Assembly: GCF_010907035.1 (NCBI RefSeq)
Contig: NZ_QUMK01000007.1
Coordinates: 36,621 to 100,620 of the forward strand
Direction: 5' to 3'
DNA: 64,000 bases
DNA from: Rhodopseudomonas sp. BR0M22
Lineage (GTDB): Bacteria; Pseudomonadota; Alphaproteobacteria; Rhizobiales; Xanthobacteraceae
In this document: positions 26,686 to 36,735 of the stretch, piece after piece
Numbering within the stretch: position 1 is the first letter of the stretch
Layout of the letters: each line of letters starts with the position of its first letter
Position numbers and translations under genes: made by a program
The notes under the pieces: generated by a model
Database searches by the model: none
The model's input: only the letters and a program-made list of their open reading frames with translations
What the model was told of the DNA's origin: nothing

Positions 26686-27162
26686 TTACTTTTTCGCCGG
26701 CGCGTAGAACGTGCCGTCGATCTCGGCAATGTCGCCCTGGTCGAGCGCCGGCACCTGCAGCACGGTGCGCGGCGGATACGGGCCGTCGCCCCAGATGTCC
26801 TTCTGCACCTTGTTGACCACCGGCCGATACTTGGCGACGTCGGTCACGAACACGGTCAGCCGCACCGCATCATGCTTGGTCGCACCGGCCGCTTCGGCGG
26901 CCGCCAGCATATTGTCGAACATCTGCCGGACCCGCGCCTCTTCGCCGTCCACCATCTTGCCGGTGACGCGGTCGGTGCCACGCATGCCGCCGATGAAAAC
27001 GAAATCGCCGGCACGCGCGCCGATGCTCCAGGTGCCGCTCGGCGTGATCGTCTTGTCGGTCGGCGCGATGATCTTCACCGCGCTGGATTCGGCGAACGCC
27101 AGCGACGGCATGGCAACGGCGAGGACGGCGGCAGCGAACAACGTGCGCGTAGAGCCCTTCAT
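26686..27162 (-). CDS. Secreted RidA-family (YjgF/YER057c/UK114) protein
   Basis: The 158-residue protein has a Sec signal peptide (1-24, cleavage after AFA) followed by a RidA domain with the conserved Arg132 in PPRTVLQVPAL and the terminal EIDGTFYAP. RidA enzymes hydrolyse reactive enamines/imines to ketones plus ammonia. Export is unusual for the family. The ATG overlaps the lodB stop (ATGA) and follows AAAGGAG. It is therefore the third gene of the lodA-lodB operon, where it could clear imines released by the oxidase in the same compartment. Confidence 0.87.
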   Translation of the reverse strand: MKGSTRTLFAAAVLAVAMPSLAFAESSAVKIIAPTDKTITPSGTWSIGARAGDFVFIGGMRGTDRVTGKMVDGEEARVRQMFDNMLAAAEAAGATKHDAVRLTVFVTDVAKYRPVVNKVQKDIWGDGPYPPRTVLQVPALDQGDIAEIDGTFYAPAKK

Positions 27163-28259
27163 GGCAGAATCTCCTTTTGAGGGTGGGACGATGGGGCAGT
27201 ACGACGGCGCTGCCAGAACGGCGCATCGGAAAAGCGCGGCTCGGCGGCGTACATCGCCTGTTGGGTGACGAGGTGCTGCGCGATTCCTTGCAAGTAATCG
27301 CGTTCGTAGGCATCGGCGCGCTCACGCTCGCCATTGGTCAGCGTCAGCGCGGCCTCGGCGGCCGCTATCCCGCTCCACAGCGCAGTGGCGAGACCATTGG
27401 CACCGAGCGGATCGAGCGCCGCGGCGGCATCGCCGGCGCGCAGGATGCGCCCCTCGATCAGTCTGCTGGCCGTGACGGTCGCGGCAGGCGCGACCTGGGG
27501 CGGCTGAAGTGCAGCCGTGACATCGAGACCCAGGCTGTGCAGTCGCGGCGCGATCGCGATGGTGGACGCTGCGAGGCCCGTCCAGTTCGTGCCGTCCTGC
27601 GCGGCGCCGGGTGGAAGCAGATCCGTATCGGTGAACAAGCCGAGCATCATCCGGCGGCCCGGCAACGGGGACATGTACCACCAGCCGAGCGCGACGGCTT
27701 CGATCAGAGCTGCCATGGCGGGCTCGGTATCGTCCGGCAGGTCGAGCACTCGCCACACCGCAACAAGACGGTCGGTACGGCGGCGCCCTGCGGTCGTGCC
27801 CGACGAAACCGCCGCGCGACCGCTGCAATCGATGGCCGCATCGGCGAACACGACACGGCCATCGCCGAGTTCGAGGACCACTCCGTCGCAGTGGTGCACC
27901 AACATGGTGACGATGATCGGATGGGACTCGATCGAATCGCTGTGTAGCTTGGCCCGCATCCGACGCTCGAAGCTGGCACGGTCGATGTGCCAACCGCCCT
28001 CGCCTTGCGCGGCACGCCGCAAGGTCGCGTCGCCCCAGACCGAGAACCGCCCCTCGCTCGGCAGCGCTGTTTCAGCGTTCAGCAGGTCGGCCCAATCCAG
28101 CTGATCGAGCAAGGCCGCGGCCGACGGCGACAAGGTTTCGCCGCGGCTGATCACGTCGCGATCCGGAGCGATCAAGAGCGGCCGTCGCCCAGCCAGCATC
28201 ACACTGCGGGCGGCGGCAAGCGCCGCCACCCCTGTGCCGATCACGGCAATCCGGCCCAT
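27159..28259 (-). CDS. lodB: LodB-like FAD-dependent maturation protein
   Basis: The 366-residue flavoprotein resembles tryptophan halogenases and geranylgeranyl-reductase-like oxidoreductases: N-terminal dinucleotide fold IAVIGTGVAALAAARS, middle DCSGRAAVS, and the FAD motif ILRAGDAAAALDPLGANG. It starts five bases after the stop of the quinoprotein oxidase gene. In characterised LodA/GoxA systems the LodB/GoxB flavoprotein is needed to make the cysteine tryptophylquinone cofactor. It has no signal peptide, consistent with cofactor formation in the cytoplasm before Tat export of LodA. The gene symbol is assigned by similarity and context. Confidence 0.8.
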   Translation of the reverse strand: MGRIAVIGTGVAALAAARSVMLAGRRPLLIAPDRDVISRGETLSPSAAALLDQLDWADLLNAETALPSEGRFSVWGDATLRRAAQGEGGWHIDRASFERRMRAKLHSDSIESHPIIVTMLVHHCDGVVLELGDGRVVFADAAIDCSGRAAVSSGTTAGRRRTDRLVAVWRVLDLPDDTEPAMAALIEAVALGWWYMSPLPGRRMMLGLFTDTDLLPPGAAQDGTNWTGLAASTIAIAPRLHSLGLDVTAALQPPQVAPAATVTASRLIEGRILRAGDAAAALDPLGANGLATALWSGIAAAEAALTLTNGERERADAYERDYLQGIAQHLVTQQAMYAAEPRFSDAPFWQRRRTAPSSHPQKEILP

Positions 28260-28264
28260 CGAGA

Positions 28265-30229
28265 TCAGCGCGGCAGCGTCGGCGCCGCAATGTCCATCGA
28301 ACCGCGCTGGACTTCGACATAGAGTTGGTCAGGCACGCCGGGCAGTCCCTTCGGACCGGGGCGCCGAACGACGACCCCCATCTGGGTCCACAGCTCGATC
28401 ATCCGGCGCAGACCATCGGTGTAGCCGGCCTCGACGTGCAGGCCGATACCGGCCGCGCCGCGCGCCCACGGCACCCGCGTGTGATAGAACCGCAGCCGCT
28501 CCTCCTCGGTCAGGTCGTTCCGCATCATCTGCTGATAGAACGCCTCGGGCAGCACATCGACCGGCAGTAGCGCCGGCCACCACACAGGAGTCGGGAAGCC
28601 GCTGGCGGTGAGCACCGCCTGGCAGCTGAACGCATCGCCTTGCCACGGCACACCCATCCAGCGCGTCAGGTCGCCCGGCGCTTGCGGACCGATCGGCTTG
28701 CCCTGCTCCGGCTTGTCGGGATTGCCGGCAAACACATTGACCGGATTGAGCTGAAATCCGACGTCCTGGGCCAGGCTCTTGCGATTCGACAACGCGAGGC
28801 GGAACGGCAGCTTGGTCTCGTTCGGACCGCGATACAGCTCCTTGTGGCGGATCGGCCAGGTGATTTCGACACCGGGATGGAAGGCACCGCCCGAGCAGGC
28901 GTCGAGCGCAGCGCGCGTCATCGCCTCGGGGCGCAGTTCGATCGGCAGATCGTCGAGCGTGCGAACCGAGTCCGCGCTCTTATCAGAGTAGTCGGCCTCG
29001 AACTTGCCGTCGGCCCATAGTTCGAGCACGCGATACTGGGTGTGGGTCAACGCCAGCCAGGCGTGCGGGCTGTCCTGATAGTTGACGCCGTCGCCCAGCA
29101 TGATCGGAATCGCGTAGCCGCGCTGATCACTGCCGTCCGGCTTGCGGAACGCGTCGAACACCTTCTTGCGCTCGGCCTTGGCGTCGGCCCCAGGCTTGGC
29201 CAGCGTCTCGATCGTCGCCGGGTTGGACAAATCGCCGATGTCGTTCCAGGCCGCCCCGAGGAACGACGCCGTCGCCACCCACTGCATCGCGCCGGCACGC
29301 CGGAGAATCGGCAGCACGTCGCGGCGGAACGAGACCTTGTCGGCCGGGCTCTGCATCTGGCCGAGCGCAACCATCGCCTCGCGCGCGGCGTCGTACAACG
29401 TCACGATCGGCTCGAGCTGCGGCGCGAATTTCGGTCCGCAGCACACCACCCAGGCCGGATCGCAGTCCAGCTTCCGGCCGTCGACGGTGACGGTCGCCTT
29501 GACCCAGCCGTCGGCCCAATCGTCGTGCCAGCCGTCGTTGTTGGTGAAGTCGCGCACCGGATTCTGCGGCAACGCGGTGCGCGAGACTCCGTCGGCGGCG
29601 AACACCAAAAGGCGCCCCTTGTCGTCGGTGCGCAGATGGCCGAGCGAGACGTCGAGCGTCTGCCAGAACCGCCCCTTCATCCGAAACTTGTCGTCGGCCC
29701 CGTTGGGGTTGGTCGAGGCGCCGGAGATCTCCAGCTTGCCGCCATCGATGCACAGCATCGCTTCGCGCTTGTCGGCCGGGATGAAAGCATTGCGCTGGGG
29801 GCCGGGCACGCCGGGCGCGGTATCGCCACGATCCATCGCATTGACGAAGCCGTACCAGGCGGCCTTGGTGTTGGCGACGTGGACGCTCCAGCTGACACCA
29901 TCGGCACCGTCCAGCTCGCGGACCACCCGCCCTTGATCGTCGTAGCCGTACAGCCGGAACCGCTGAACCTGCTTCTTGATGCGGCCCTGCTTGTCCTTGA
30001 AGCCGCCCTCGGGCTCGTCGAGCAGTCCCGGCACTTCCGGCGCCAGAAACCATTCCTCGGCATTGCCGACCCGGGAGAAGCCGATCGCCGGGAAGATCGC
30101 GACCTTGGCGATCTTGGCTCCCTTGGGCGCTGCCGGTTGCGCATGCAGCGGCGAAATCGCTGCCTTCGCGAGCAATGGGCCACCTAGACCGACGGCCGCA
30201 GCCCCGAACAAAAAGTCACGGCGTTTCAT
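28265..30229 (-). CDS. lodA: LodA-like cysteine tryptophylquinone oxidase, Tat-exported
   Basis: The 654-residue protein begins with a twin-arginine signal (MKRRDFLFGAA, cleavage near residue 30). It then shows the LodA-family start IAKVAIFPAIGFSRVGNAEEWF and the text FRLYGYDDQGRVVRELD. The expected cofactor residues are present: Asp532 and Cys536 in WQGDAFSCQ, and a Trp at 550 or 551 in PTPVWWPALLPVDVLPE. In LodA the equivalent Cys and Trp are cross-linked to cysteine tryptophylquinone and the Asp is needed for this. Known members oxidise lysine or glycine to give ammonia and hydrogen peroxide. The substrate here is unknown. Ribosome-binding site GGGGAG; first gene of the operon. Confidence 0.85.
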   Translation of the reverse strand: MKRRDFLFGAAAVGLGGPLLAKAAISPLHAQPAAPKGAKIAKVAIFPAIGFSRVGNAEEWFLAPEVPGLLDEPEGGFKDKQGRIKKQVQRFRLYGYDDQGRVVRELDGADGVSWSVHVANTKAAWYGFVNAMDRGDTAPGVPGPQRNAFIPADKREAMLCIDGGKLEISGASTNPNGADDKFRMKGRFWQTLDVSLGHLRTDDKGRLLVFAADGVSRTALPQNPVRDFTNNDGWHDDWADGWVKATVTVDGRKLDCDPAWVVCCGPKFAPQLEPIVTLYDAAREAMVALGQMQSPADKVSFRRDVLPILRRAGAMQWVATASFLGAAWNDIGDLSNPATIETLAKPGADAKAERKKVFDAFRKPDGSDQRGYAIPIMLGDGVNYQDSPHAWLALTHTQYRVLELWADGKFEADYSDKSADSVRTLDDLPIELRPEAMTRAALDACSGGAFHPGVEITWPIRHKELYRGPNETKLPFRLALSNRKSLAQDVGFQLNPVNVFAGNPDKPEQGKPIGPQAPGDLTRWMGVPWQGDAFSCQAVLTASGFPTPVWWPALLPVDVLPEAFYQQMMRNDLTEEERLRFYHTRVPWARGAAGIGLHVEAGYTDGLRRMIELWTQMGVVVRRPGPKGLPGVPDQLYVEVQRGSMDIAAPTLPR

Positions 30230-30391
30230 GCGATCTCCCCTGCAAATGCTTTGCAGGAGAGGTAATCGGCGACGACCTCTTAATTCCCGTTTAATGGATT
30301 ACGGCAATTGAACACCGTTTACCCAATCGACGGATCTCGCATTCCGCCGACCGGAAAACGCAATGTCGTTCTGTGAAGCGACAGACCCGGC

Positions 30392-30763
30392 TCAGCCGTC
30401 GATCGTCGCCGGCTTCAGCTCGACCGACTCGCCGCAGCCGCAGGCGGAAATCTGGTTCGGGTTGTTGAACACGAACTGCGCCTGCATCCTGTCGGCCTTG
30501 TAGTCCATCTCGGTGCCGAGCAGGAACAGCACCGCCTTCGGATCGACCATGATCTTGACGCCCTTGTCCTCGATCACCTCGTCGTTCGGCTTGATGTCGT
30601 GGGCGTACTCGACCGTGTAGGACTGCCCGGCACAGCCGCCGTTCTTGATGCCGACGCGCAGACCGAGAATCTCGCTGTCGGCGCGGCCCATCAGTTCCTT
30701 CACGCGAATGGCCGCGGCATCGGTGAGCCGCATCACTTGAGGCCGAGGACGTGCCGTAGCCAT
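30392..30763 (-). CDS. sufA: Iron-sulfur cluster assembly A-type scaffold/carrier
   Basis: The 123-residue A-type carrier has the three conserved cysteines, one in GGCAGQSYTVEY and two in the C-terminal CGCGESV. The ATG at 30763 (MATARPRPQ) was preferred over an in-frame GTG twelve bases upstream that would lie too close to its AGGA. It is the last gene of the SUF unit and would transfer clusters from SufBCD to apo-proteins. It is 129 bases downstream of the VOC gene, so it could also have its own promoter. Confidence 0.92.
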   Translation of the reverse strand: MATARPRPQVMRLTDAAAIRVKELMGRADSEILGLRVGIKNGGCAGQSYTVEYAHDIKPNDEVIEDKGVKIMVDPKAVLFLLGTEMDYKADRMQAQFVFNNPNQISACGCGESVELKPATIDG

Positions 30764-30892
30764 GGTGTTTCCCACTCCTGTTGCCGGGCCTGCCCGGATA
30801 CGTTCGCCGCTACATCGGCGACCAGCCGAACCATCAGATAGTTACGCAACCGCCACTTCGAAAGATGTTACCAGTTCCCCACCGTTTGCTGC

Positions 30893-31309
30893 CTAATGGA
30901 TCGGCCAGACACCCGGTGTCACAAGTTCCAGCAGGTGACGATCTGGATCACGGAAGTAGATACTCGACCCGCCTCGCGGCCACTCCGTGCGACCTTCGAT
31001 CGCTACGCCATGCTCCGTCAGGCGCGCTTCCCATTCGCCGAGCTGGTCGCGGTCGACCGACAGCCCAATGTGGATCGGTCCGTTGCCGTCATGCGGCGGG
31101 ATCGTGCCGCCCGGCAGATTGACCGTTTCCAGAGTACTGCCCCGCTTGAACAGCAGCAGCACGCTGCGACCACCCACGTCGTAAGCACAAAACCGCTGAT
31201 CGCTCGTCATCGGACTCAGCAGCAGAACGTCCTGGTAGAAACTTCGGGCACGATCGAGGTCGTCGACATACAGCGCCGTTTCGATCACGCCGTTCAAACG
31301 CAGAGCCAA
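30893..31309 (-). CDS. VOC (glyoxalase/dioxygenase-fold) protein inside the SUF operon
   Basis: The 138-residue single-domain protein has the paired beta-alpha-beta-beta-beta modules of the vicinal oxygen chelate fold: NGVIETALYVDDLDRARSFY at the start and DPDRHLLELVTPG at the end. Potential metal ligands include His78 region (GPIHIGLSV) and the Glu in LLEL. It begins seven bases after the SufT-like stop, so it is co-transcribed with the Fe-S genes. Its substrate is unknown, and it is not a standard SUF component. Fosfomycin-resistance-like and glyoxalase-like activities are both possible for the fold. Confidence 0.85.
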   Translation of the reverse strand: MALRLNGVIETALYVDDLDRARSFYQDVLLLSPMTSDQRFCAYDVGGRSVLLLFKRGSTLETVNLPGGTIPPHDGNGPIHIGLSVDRDQLGEWEARLTEHGVAIEGRTEWPRGGSSIYFRDPDRHLLELVTPGVWPIH

Positions 31310-31316
31310 TCCGCCC

Positions 31317-31685
31317 TCACCACATATTCAGCACAAGCCGGGCTTCGTCGCTCATCCGCTCCGGCGTCCACGGCGGCTCCCAGACGATGTTGACGTTGAC
31401 CACGCCGACGCCGGGCACCGAGGCGACCGCGTTCTCGACCATGGTCGGCAGCTCGGCGGCCGCCGGACAGTTCGGCGTCGTCAGCGTCATGTCGAGATCG
31501 ACGGTGCGGTCGTCCTTGATTTCGACCTTGTAGATCAGCCCGAGCTCGTAAATGTCGGCCGGAATTTCCGGGTCGAACACCGTCTTCAGCGCGCCGACGA
31601 TCTCGGTGCCGAGCCGCTCGGTCTCCTCCGGCGGCAGCGCCGAGACGGTCTGCATATTGGCTTTGGCTTCGATCGTATCGGTCAT
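31317..31685 (-). CDS. sufT: SUF-associated MIP18/DUF59 family protein (SufT-like)
   Basis: The 122-residue protein contains the DUF59 core: VFDPEIPADIYELGLIY, the reactive-cysteine motif TLTTPNCPAAAELP, and the terminal VWEPPWTPERMSDEARLVL. Members assist Fe-S cluster maturation or transfer. The start overlaps the sufS stop by four bases (ATGA). The symbol sufT follows common annotation of this SUF-linked subgroup. Confidence 0.9.
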   Translation of the reverse strand: MTDTIEAKANMQTVSALPPEETERLGTEIVGALKTVFDPEIPADIYELGLIYKVEIKDDRTVDLDMTLTTPNCPAAAELPTMVENAVASVPGVGVVNVNIVWEPPWTPERMSDEARLVLNMW

Positions 31686-32929
31686 GCGAACAGATCCCGC
31701 GCCTTGATCAGCGCACTGACGAGTTGGTCCACTTCCTCACGGGTATTATACATGCCGAACGACGCACGGCACGTCGCAGTGACTTGGAACCGCTCCAGCA
31801 GCGGCATCACGCAATGGGTGCCGGCGCGGACCGCAATCCCCTGCCGATCGATCACCGTCGCGATATCATGCGGGTGAGCGCCCTTCATTTCGAAGGAAAT
31901 CACCGGTCCCTTGTCCTTGGCGGCGCCGATAATCCGCAGCGAATTGATCTCGCGCAGCCGCTCTTCGGCGTAGGTCAAAAGATCGTGTTCGTGAGCGGCG
32001 ATCCGCTCCTTGCCGATCGAATTGACGTAGTCGATCGCCGCTCCGAGCCCGACCGCCTCGACGATCGCCGGCGTGCCGGCTTCGAATCGGTGCGGCGGAT
32101 CGCCATAGGTCACCCAGTCCTGCGCGACCTCGCGGATCATCTCTCCGCCACCGCAATACGGGCGCATGTTGGCGAGAATGTCGTACTTCCCGTACAGCGC
32201 GCCGATCCCGGTCGGCCCGTAGATCTTGTGACCGGTCATCACATAGAAGTCGCAGTCGATGTCCTGGACATCGATGGTCATGTGGACGGCGGCCTGACTG
32301 CCGTCGACCAGCACCGGAATGCCGCGGGCATGGGCGATCTTCACCACCTCTTTGACCGGAACGACGGTGCCGAGCGCGTTCGACATCTGGGTGATCGCGA
32401 CCAGCTTGGTCTTGGCGGTCAGCAGCTTCTCGAACTCGTCGAGCAGGAAGTTGCCGTCGTCGTCGACCGGCGCCCACTTCAGCACGGCGCCCTGGCGCTC
32501 GCGCAGGAAGTGCCACGGCACGATGTTGGAATGGTGCTCCATGATCGAGAGCACGATCTCGTCGCCCTCGCCGATGTTCGGCGCGCCCCACGACGATGCG
32601 ACCAGATTGACCGCCTCGGTGGCGTTGCGGGTGAAGATGATTTCTTCAGGCCGCTTGGCGTTGAGCAGATGCTGCACGCGGGTGCGACCGCCCTCATAGG
32701 CTTCGGTCGCGGCGTTCGCGAGATAATGCAGCCCGCGATGCACGTTGGCGTATTCGCTCTCGTAAGCCTGGGTCATCCGCGTCAGCACCTGACGCGGCTT
32801 CTGCGCCGAGGCGGCGTTGTCGAGATACACCAGCTTCTTGCCATAGACCTCCAGCGACAACGCTGGAAAGTCCTCGCGGACGCGGGCAACGTCGTAGCTG
32901 CCGTTGCTGACGGCCGGATGCGTACTCAT
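31682..32929 (-). CDS. sufS: Cysteine desulfurase SufS
   Basis: The 415-residue type II desulfurase has the PLP lysine Lys235 in MTGHKIYGPTG and the catalytic Cys387 in TATCRASF, with the short active-site loop of the SufS group. It removes sulfur from cysteine as a persulfide for SufBCD. No sufE or sufU is present in the window. It overlaps sufD upstream and the SufT-like gene downstream by four bases each. Confidence 0.95.
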   Translation of the reverse strand: MSTHPAVSNGSYDVARVREDFPALSLEVYGKKLVYLDNAASAQKPRQVLTRMTQAYESEYANVHRGLHYLANAATEAYEGGRTRVQHLLNAKRPEEIIFTRNATEAVNLVASSWGAPNIGEGDEIVLSIMEHHSNIVPWHFLRERQGAVLKWAPVDDDGNFLLDEFEKLLTAKTKLVAITQMSNALGTVVPVKEVVKIAHARGIPVLVDGSQAAVHMTIDVQDIDCDFYVMTGHKIYGPTGIGALYGKYDILANMRPYCGGGEMIREVAQDWVTYGDPPHRFEAGTPAIVEAVGLGAAIDYVNSIGKERIAAHEHDLLTYAEERLREINSLRIIGAAKDKGPVISFEMKGAHPHDIATVIDRQGIAVRAGTHCVMPLLERFQVTATCRASFGMYNTREEVDQLVSALIKARDLFA

Positions 32930-34239
32930 TGCCTCGCCTCCAGCCAGCGCACCGCAGCCGCGGTCACCAGCTCACGCAAATTATCATCGGCGATCGCCTC
33001 GATCGCCTCGCCGACGAACGCCTGGATCAGCATCGCCTCGGCTTCCTTCTGCGGCAGGCCGCGGGCACGCAGATAGAACAGCAAGGAATCGTCGAGCGCG
33101 CCGACTGCGGCGCCGTGGCCGCAGGTGACGTCGTCGGCGAAGATTTCGAGCTCGGGCTTGTTGTCGACCTCGGCTTCGTCGGACAGCAGCAGAGCCCGGG
33201 TCATCATCTTGGCGTCGGTCTGCTGCGCCGGCTGACGGACGTTGATCCGGCCCTGGAAAACTGAATGTCCGCGATCATCGACGACCGCACGAAACCCTTC
33301 GCGGCTGGCGCAATGCGGCACGTCGTGGTTCATCACCAGCGTGGTGTCGGCGTGCTGCTTGCCGTTGAGCAGATTGACGCCGTTAGTCTGCACCTCCGAA
33401 TGCGAGCCGGCCACCGTCACCACCGCCTGATAGCGGCTGACCAGCCCGCCGGTGGTGATGCCGAACGCGTTGAAATGCGCATGCGCGCCGACCGAGACCG
33501 CCGCCGAAGTGATGTTGAACGCCTCGGGGGCGTCCTCGACGATGCGCACATAGTCGAGGCGCGCATGGTCACCGACCGAGATCACAGCCGAGTCGTGGAC
33601 CTGATAGGCCGAGGCGCCCTCGCCCGCCACGTAGCTCTCGACCACCGTCGCCACCGCGGCGTTGCCGAGCGCGATCCGCGACCGAGTGAACATCGCGGCC
33701 GGCGCACCGCCGGAGGTGATGTGCAGGATATGCAGCGGCCGGGCCAGCGTGGTGCCATCGGCCACCTCGATAACGACGCCGTCGGTCATCAGCGCGGTGT
33801 TGAGCGCCACCATCGGATCGGCGGTGTCGAGCGACAGCACGCGGTCGTCGCCAGCCTGCAGCGCCTCGCTCAGGCTACGGATCGACAGCCCCGCTTCGAG
33901 ACCTGCAAGGTCCGACAGATCGGGGGCCAGCACACCGTCGACGAGCACGAGACGGCGAACGCCGTCGATCGCGTGCAGCTTGGCGGCTGTCTCAGCCCGC
34001 GCCAGCGCGGTCGCCTCGGGCGCCGCCGCGAGCGGCAGCACCTCGCGCATCAGAGCGCGCAGGTCGGTGTACTTCCAGTCTTCGATCCGCCGGTGAGGCA
34101 GCCCGATACGCTGAAACGTGTCGAGCGCCTGACGGCGGGTGTCGGCGACCTTGCCCGCACCCGGCACGCGGGCGCTGACTGCAGCGAAATTGTCGCTGGC
34201 GGTGTCGGGCTTGTCGGGTTTCGCCACTGCGATGTTCAT
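32926..34239 (-). CDS. sufD: Fe-S cluster assembly protein SufD
   Basis: Starting at MNIAVAKPDKPD (ATG at 34239 after GGGACACGG) the protein has 437 residues. It carries the SufD N-terminal helical part (PHRRIEDWKYTDLRALM) and the beta-helix core with NHDVPHCASREGFRAVVDD and VFQGRINVRQPAQQTDAK, including the conserved His/Cys region. It pairs with SufB and SufC as the scaffold. An upstream continuation of the open frame into sufC is not real coding. Confidence 0.94.
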   Translation of the reverse strand: MNIAVAKPDKPDTASDNFAAVSARVPGAGKVADTRRQALDTFQRIGLPHRRIEDWKYTDLRALMREVLPLAAAPEATALARAETAAKLHAIDGVRRLVLVDGVLAPDLSDLAGLEAGLSIRSLSEALQAGDDRVLSLDTADPMVALNTALMTDGVVIEVADGTTLARPLHILHITSGGAPAAMFTRSRIALGNAAVATVVESYVAGEGASAYQVHDSAVISVGDHARLDYVRIVEDAPEAFNITSAAVSVGAHAHFNAFGITTGGLVSRYQAVVTVAGSHSEVQTNGVNLLNGKQHADTTLVMNHDVPHCASREGFRAVVDDRGHSVFQGRINVRQPAQQTDAKMMTRALLLSDEAEVDNKPELEIFADDVTCGHGAAVGALDDSLLFYLRARGLPQKEAEAMLIQAFVGEAIEAIADDNLRELVTAAAVRWLEARQ

Positions 34240-34262
34240 GACCGTGTCCCGATCGGCGGCGC

Positions 34263-35021
34263 TCAGGCCGCGGCTTCCTGATATTGCGCGTAGCCGTTGG
34301 CTTCGAGTTCGAGCGCCAGCTCCTTGCCGCCGCTGCGCACCACCTTGCCCTTCGACATCACATGAACGACGTCGGGCACGATGTAGTCGAGCAGCCGCTG
34401 ATAGTGGGTGATGACGACCATCGAGCGGTTCGGCGCGCGCAGCGCGTTGACGCCTTCCGAGGCAATCCGCAGCGCATCGATGTCGAGGCCGGAATCCATC
34501 TCGTCGAGAATGCACAGGCTGGGCTGGAACAGCGCCATCTGCAGCACCTCGTTGCGCTTCTTCTCGCCGCCGGAGAAACCGACATTGACGCCGCGCTTCA
34601 GCATCTCCTGCGGAATGCCGAGCGAGCCGGAGACTTCACGCACCCGCTTGAGGAAATCCGGCGTCGACAATTCGTCCTCGCCGCGCGCCTTGCGCTGCGC
34701 ATTCAGCGCGGTGCGCAGGAAGTTCATGGTGGCGACACCGGGGATCTCGACCGGATACTGGAAAGCCAGGAACACGCCCTTGGCGGCGCGCTCGTTCGGC
34801 TCCATCTCCAAGAGATCCTCACCCTTGAACAGGATCTGACCGCCCGTCACCTCATAGCCCGGCTTGCCGGCGATGACGTGGGACAGCGTCGACTTGCCGG
34901 AGCCGTTCGGCCCCATGATCGCGTGCACTTCACCTTCGTTCACGGTGAGCGTCAGCCCGTGCAGAATCTCGCGATCCGCGACGCTGACCTGGAGGTCCTT
35001 CACTTCGAGCAATGCAGCCAT
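34263..35021 (-). CDS. sufC: Fe-S cluster assembly ATPase SufC
   Basis: The 252-residue ABC-type ATPase has Walker A GPNGSGKST, signature FSGGEKKR and Walker B LCILDEMDSGLD, the SufC hallmark. It drives conformational change of SufB-SufD during cluster assembly in the cytoplasm. It lies 134 bases downstream of sufB, and that gap holds a repeat element. Confidence 0.95.
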   Translation of the reverse strand: MAALLEVKDLQVSVADREILHGLTLTVNEGEVHAIMGPNGSGKSTLSHVIAGKPGYEVTGGQILFKGEDLLEMEPNERAAKGVFLAFQYPVEIPGVATMNFLRTALNAQRKARGEDELSTPDFLKRVREVSGSLGIPQEMLKRGVNVGFSGGEKKRNEVLQMALFQPSLCILDEMDSGLDIDALRIASEGVNALRAPNRSMVVITHYQRLLDYIVPDVVHVMSKGKVVRSGGKELALELEANGYAQYQEAAA

Positions 35022-35042
35022 AACGACCTTCCTGTTTGGCTC

Positions 35043-35083
35043 TCATCCTGAGGATCGACGGCGGCGCGCGTCTCGAAGGATGA
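35043..35083. repeat. Rhizobial-type palindromic element between sufB and sufC
   Basis: The stretch opens TCATCCTGAGGAT and closes TCTCGAAGGATGA, so the outer arms TCATCCT (35043-35049) and AGGATGA (35077-35083) pair around a GC-rich centre. This TCATCCTGAGG...CTCGAAGGATG layout is familiar from dispersed intergenic repeats in Bradyrhizobium and Rhodopseudomonas. In the sufB-sufC mRNA it would form a hairpin, possibly affecting transcript stability. Confidence 0.55.
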
Positions 35084-35155
35084 GTTGATATGATGTTCTC
35101 GTTGCGGATCCTGCGAAGCGGCTGCGGCGCGGCCGCCTCGTGAAGCTTTCAGGCT

Positions 35156-36652
<1,497 letters not shown>

Positions 36653-36735
36653 TCAAACCTCCGCTCACGGTTTCAAGGACCGCGGTGGATCTGCGAAAGA
36701 CATGCTTACACGATCCGTCACGGGATGAAACCCTC

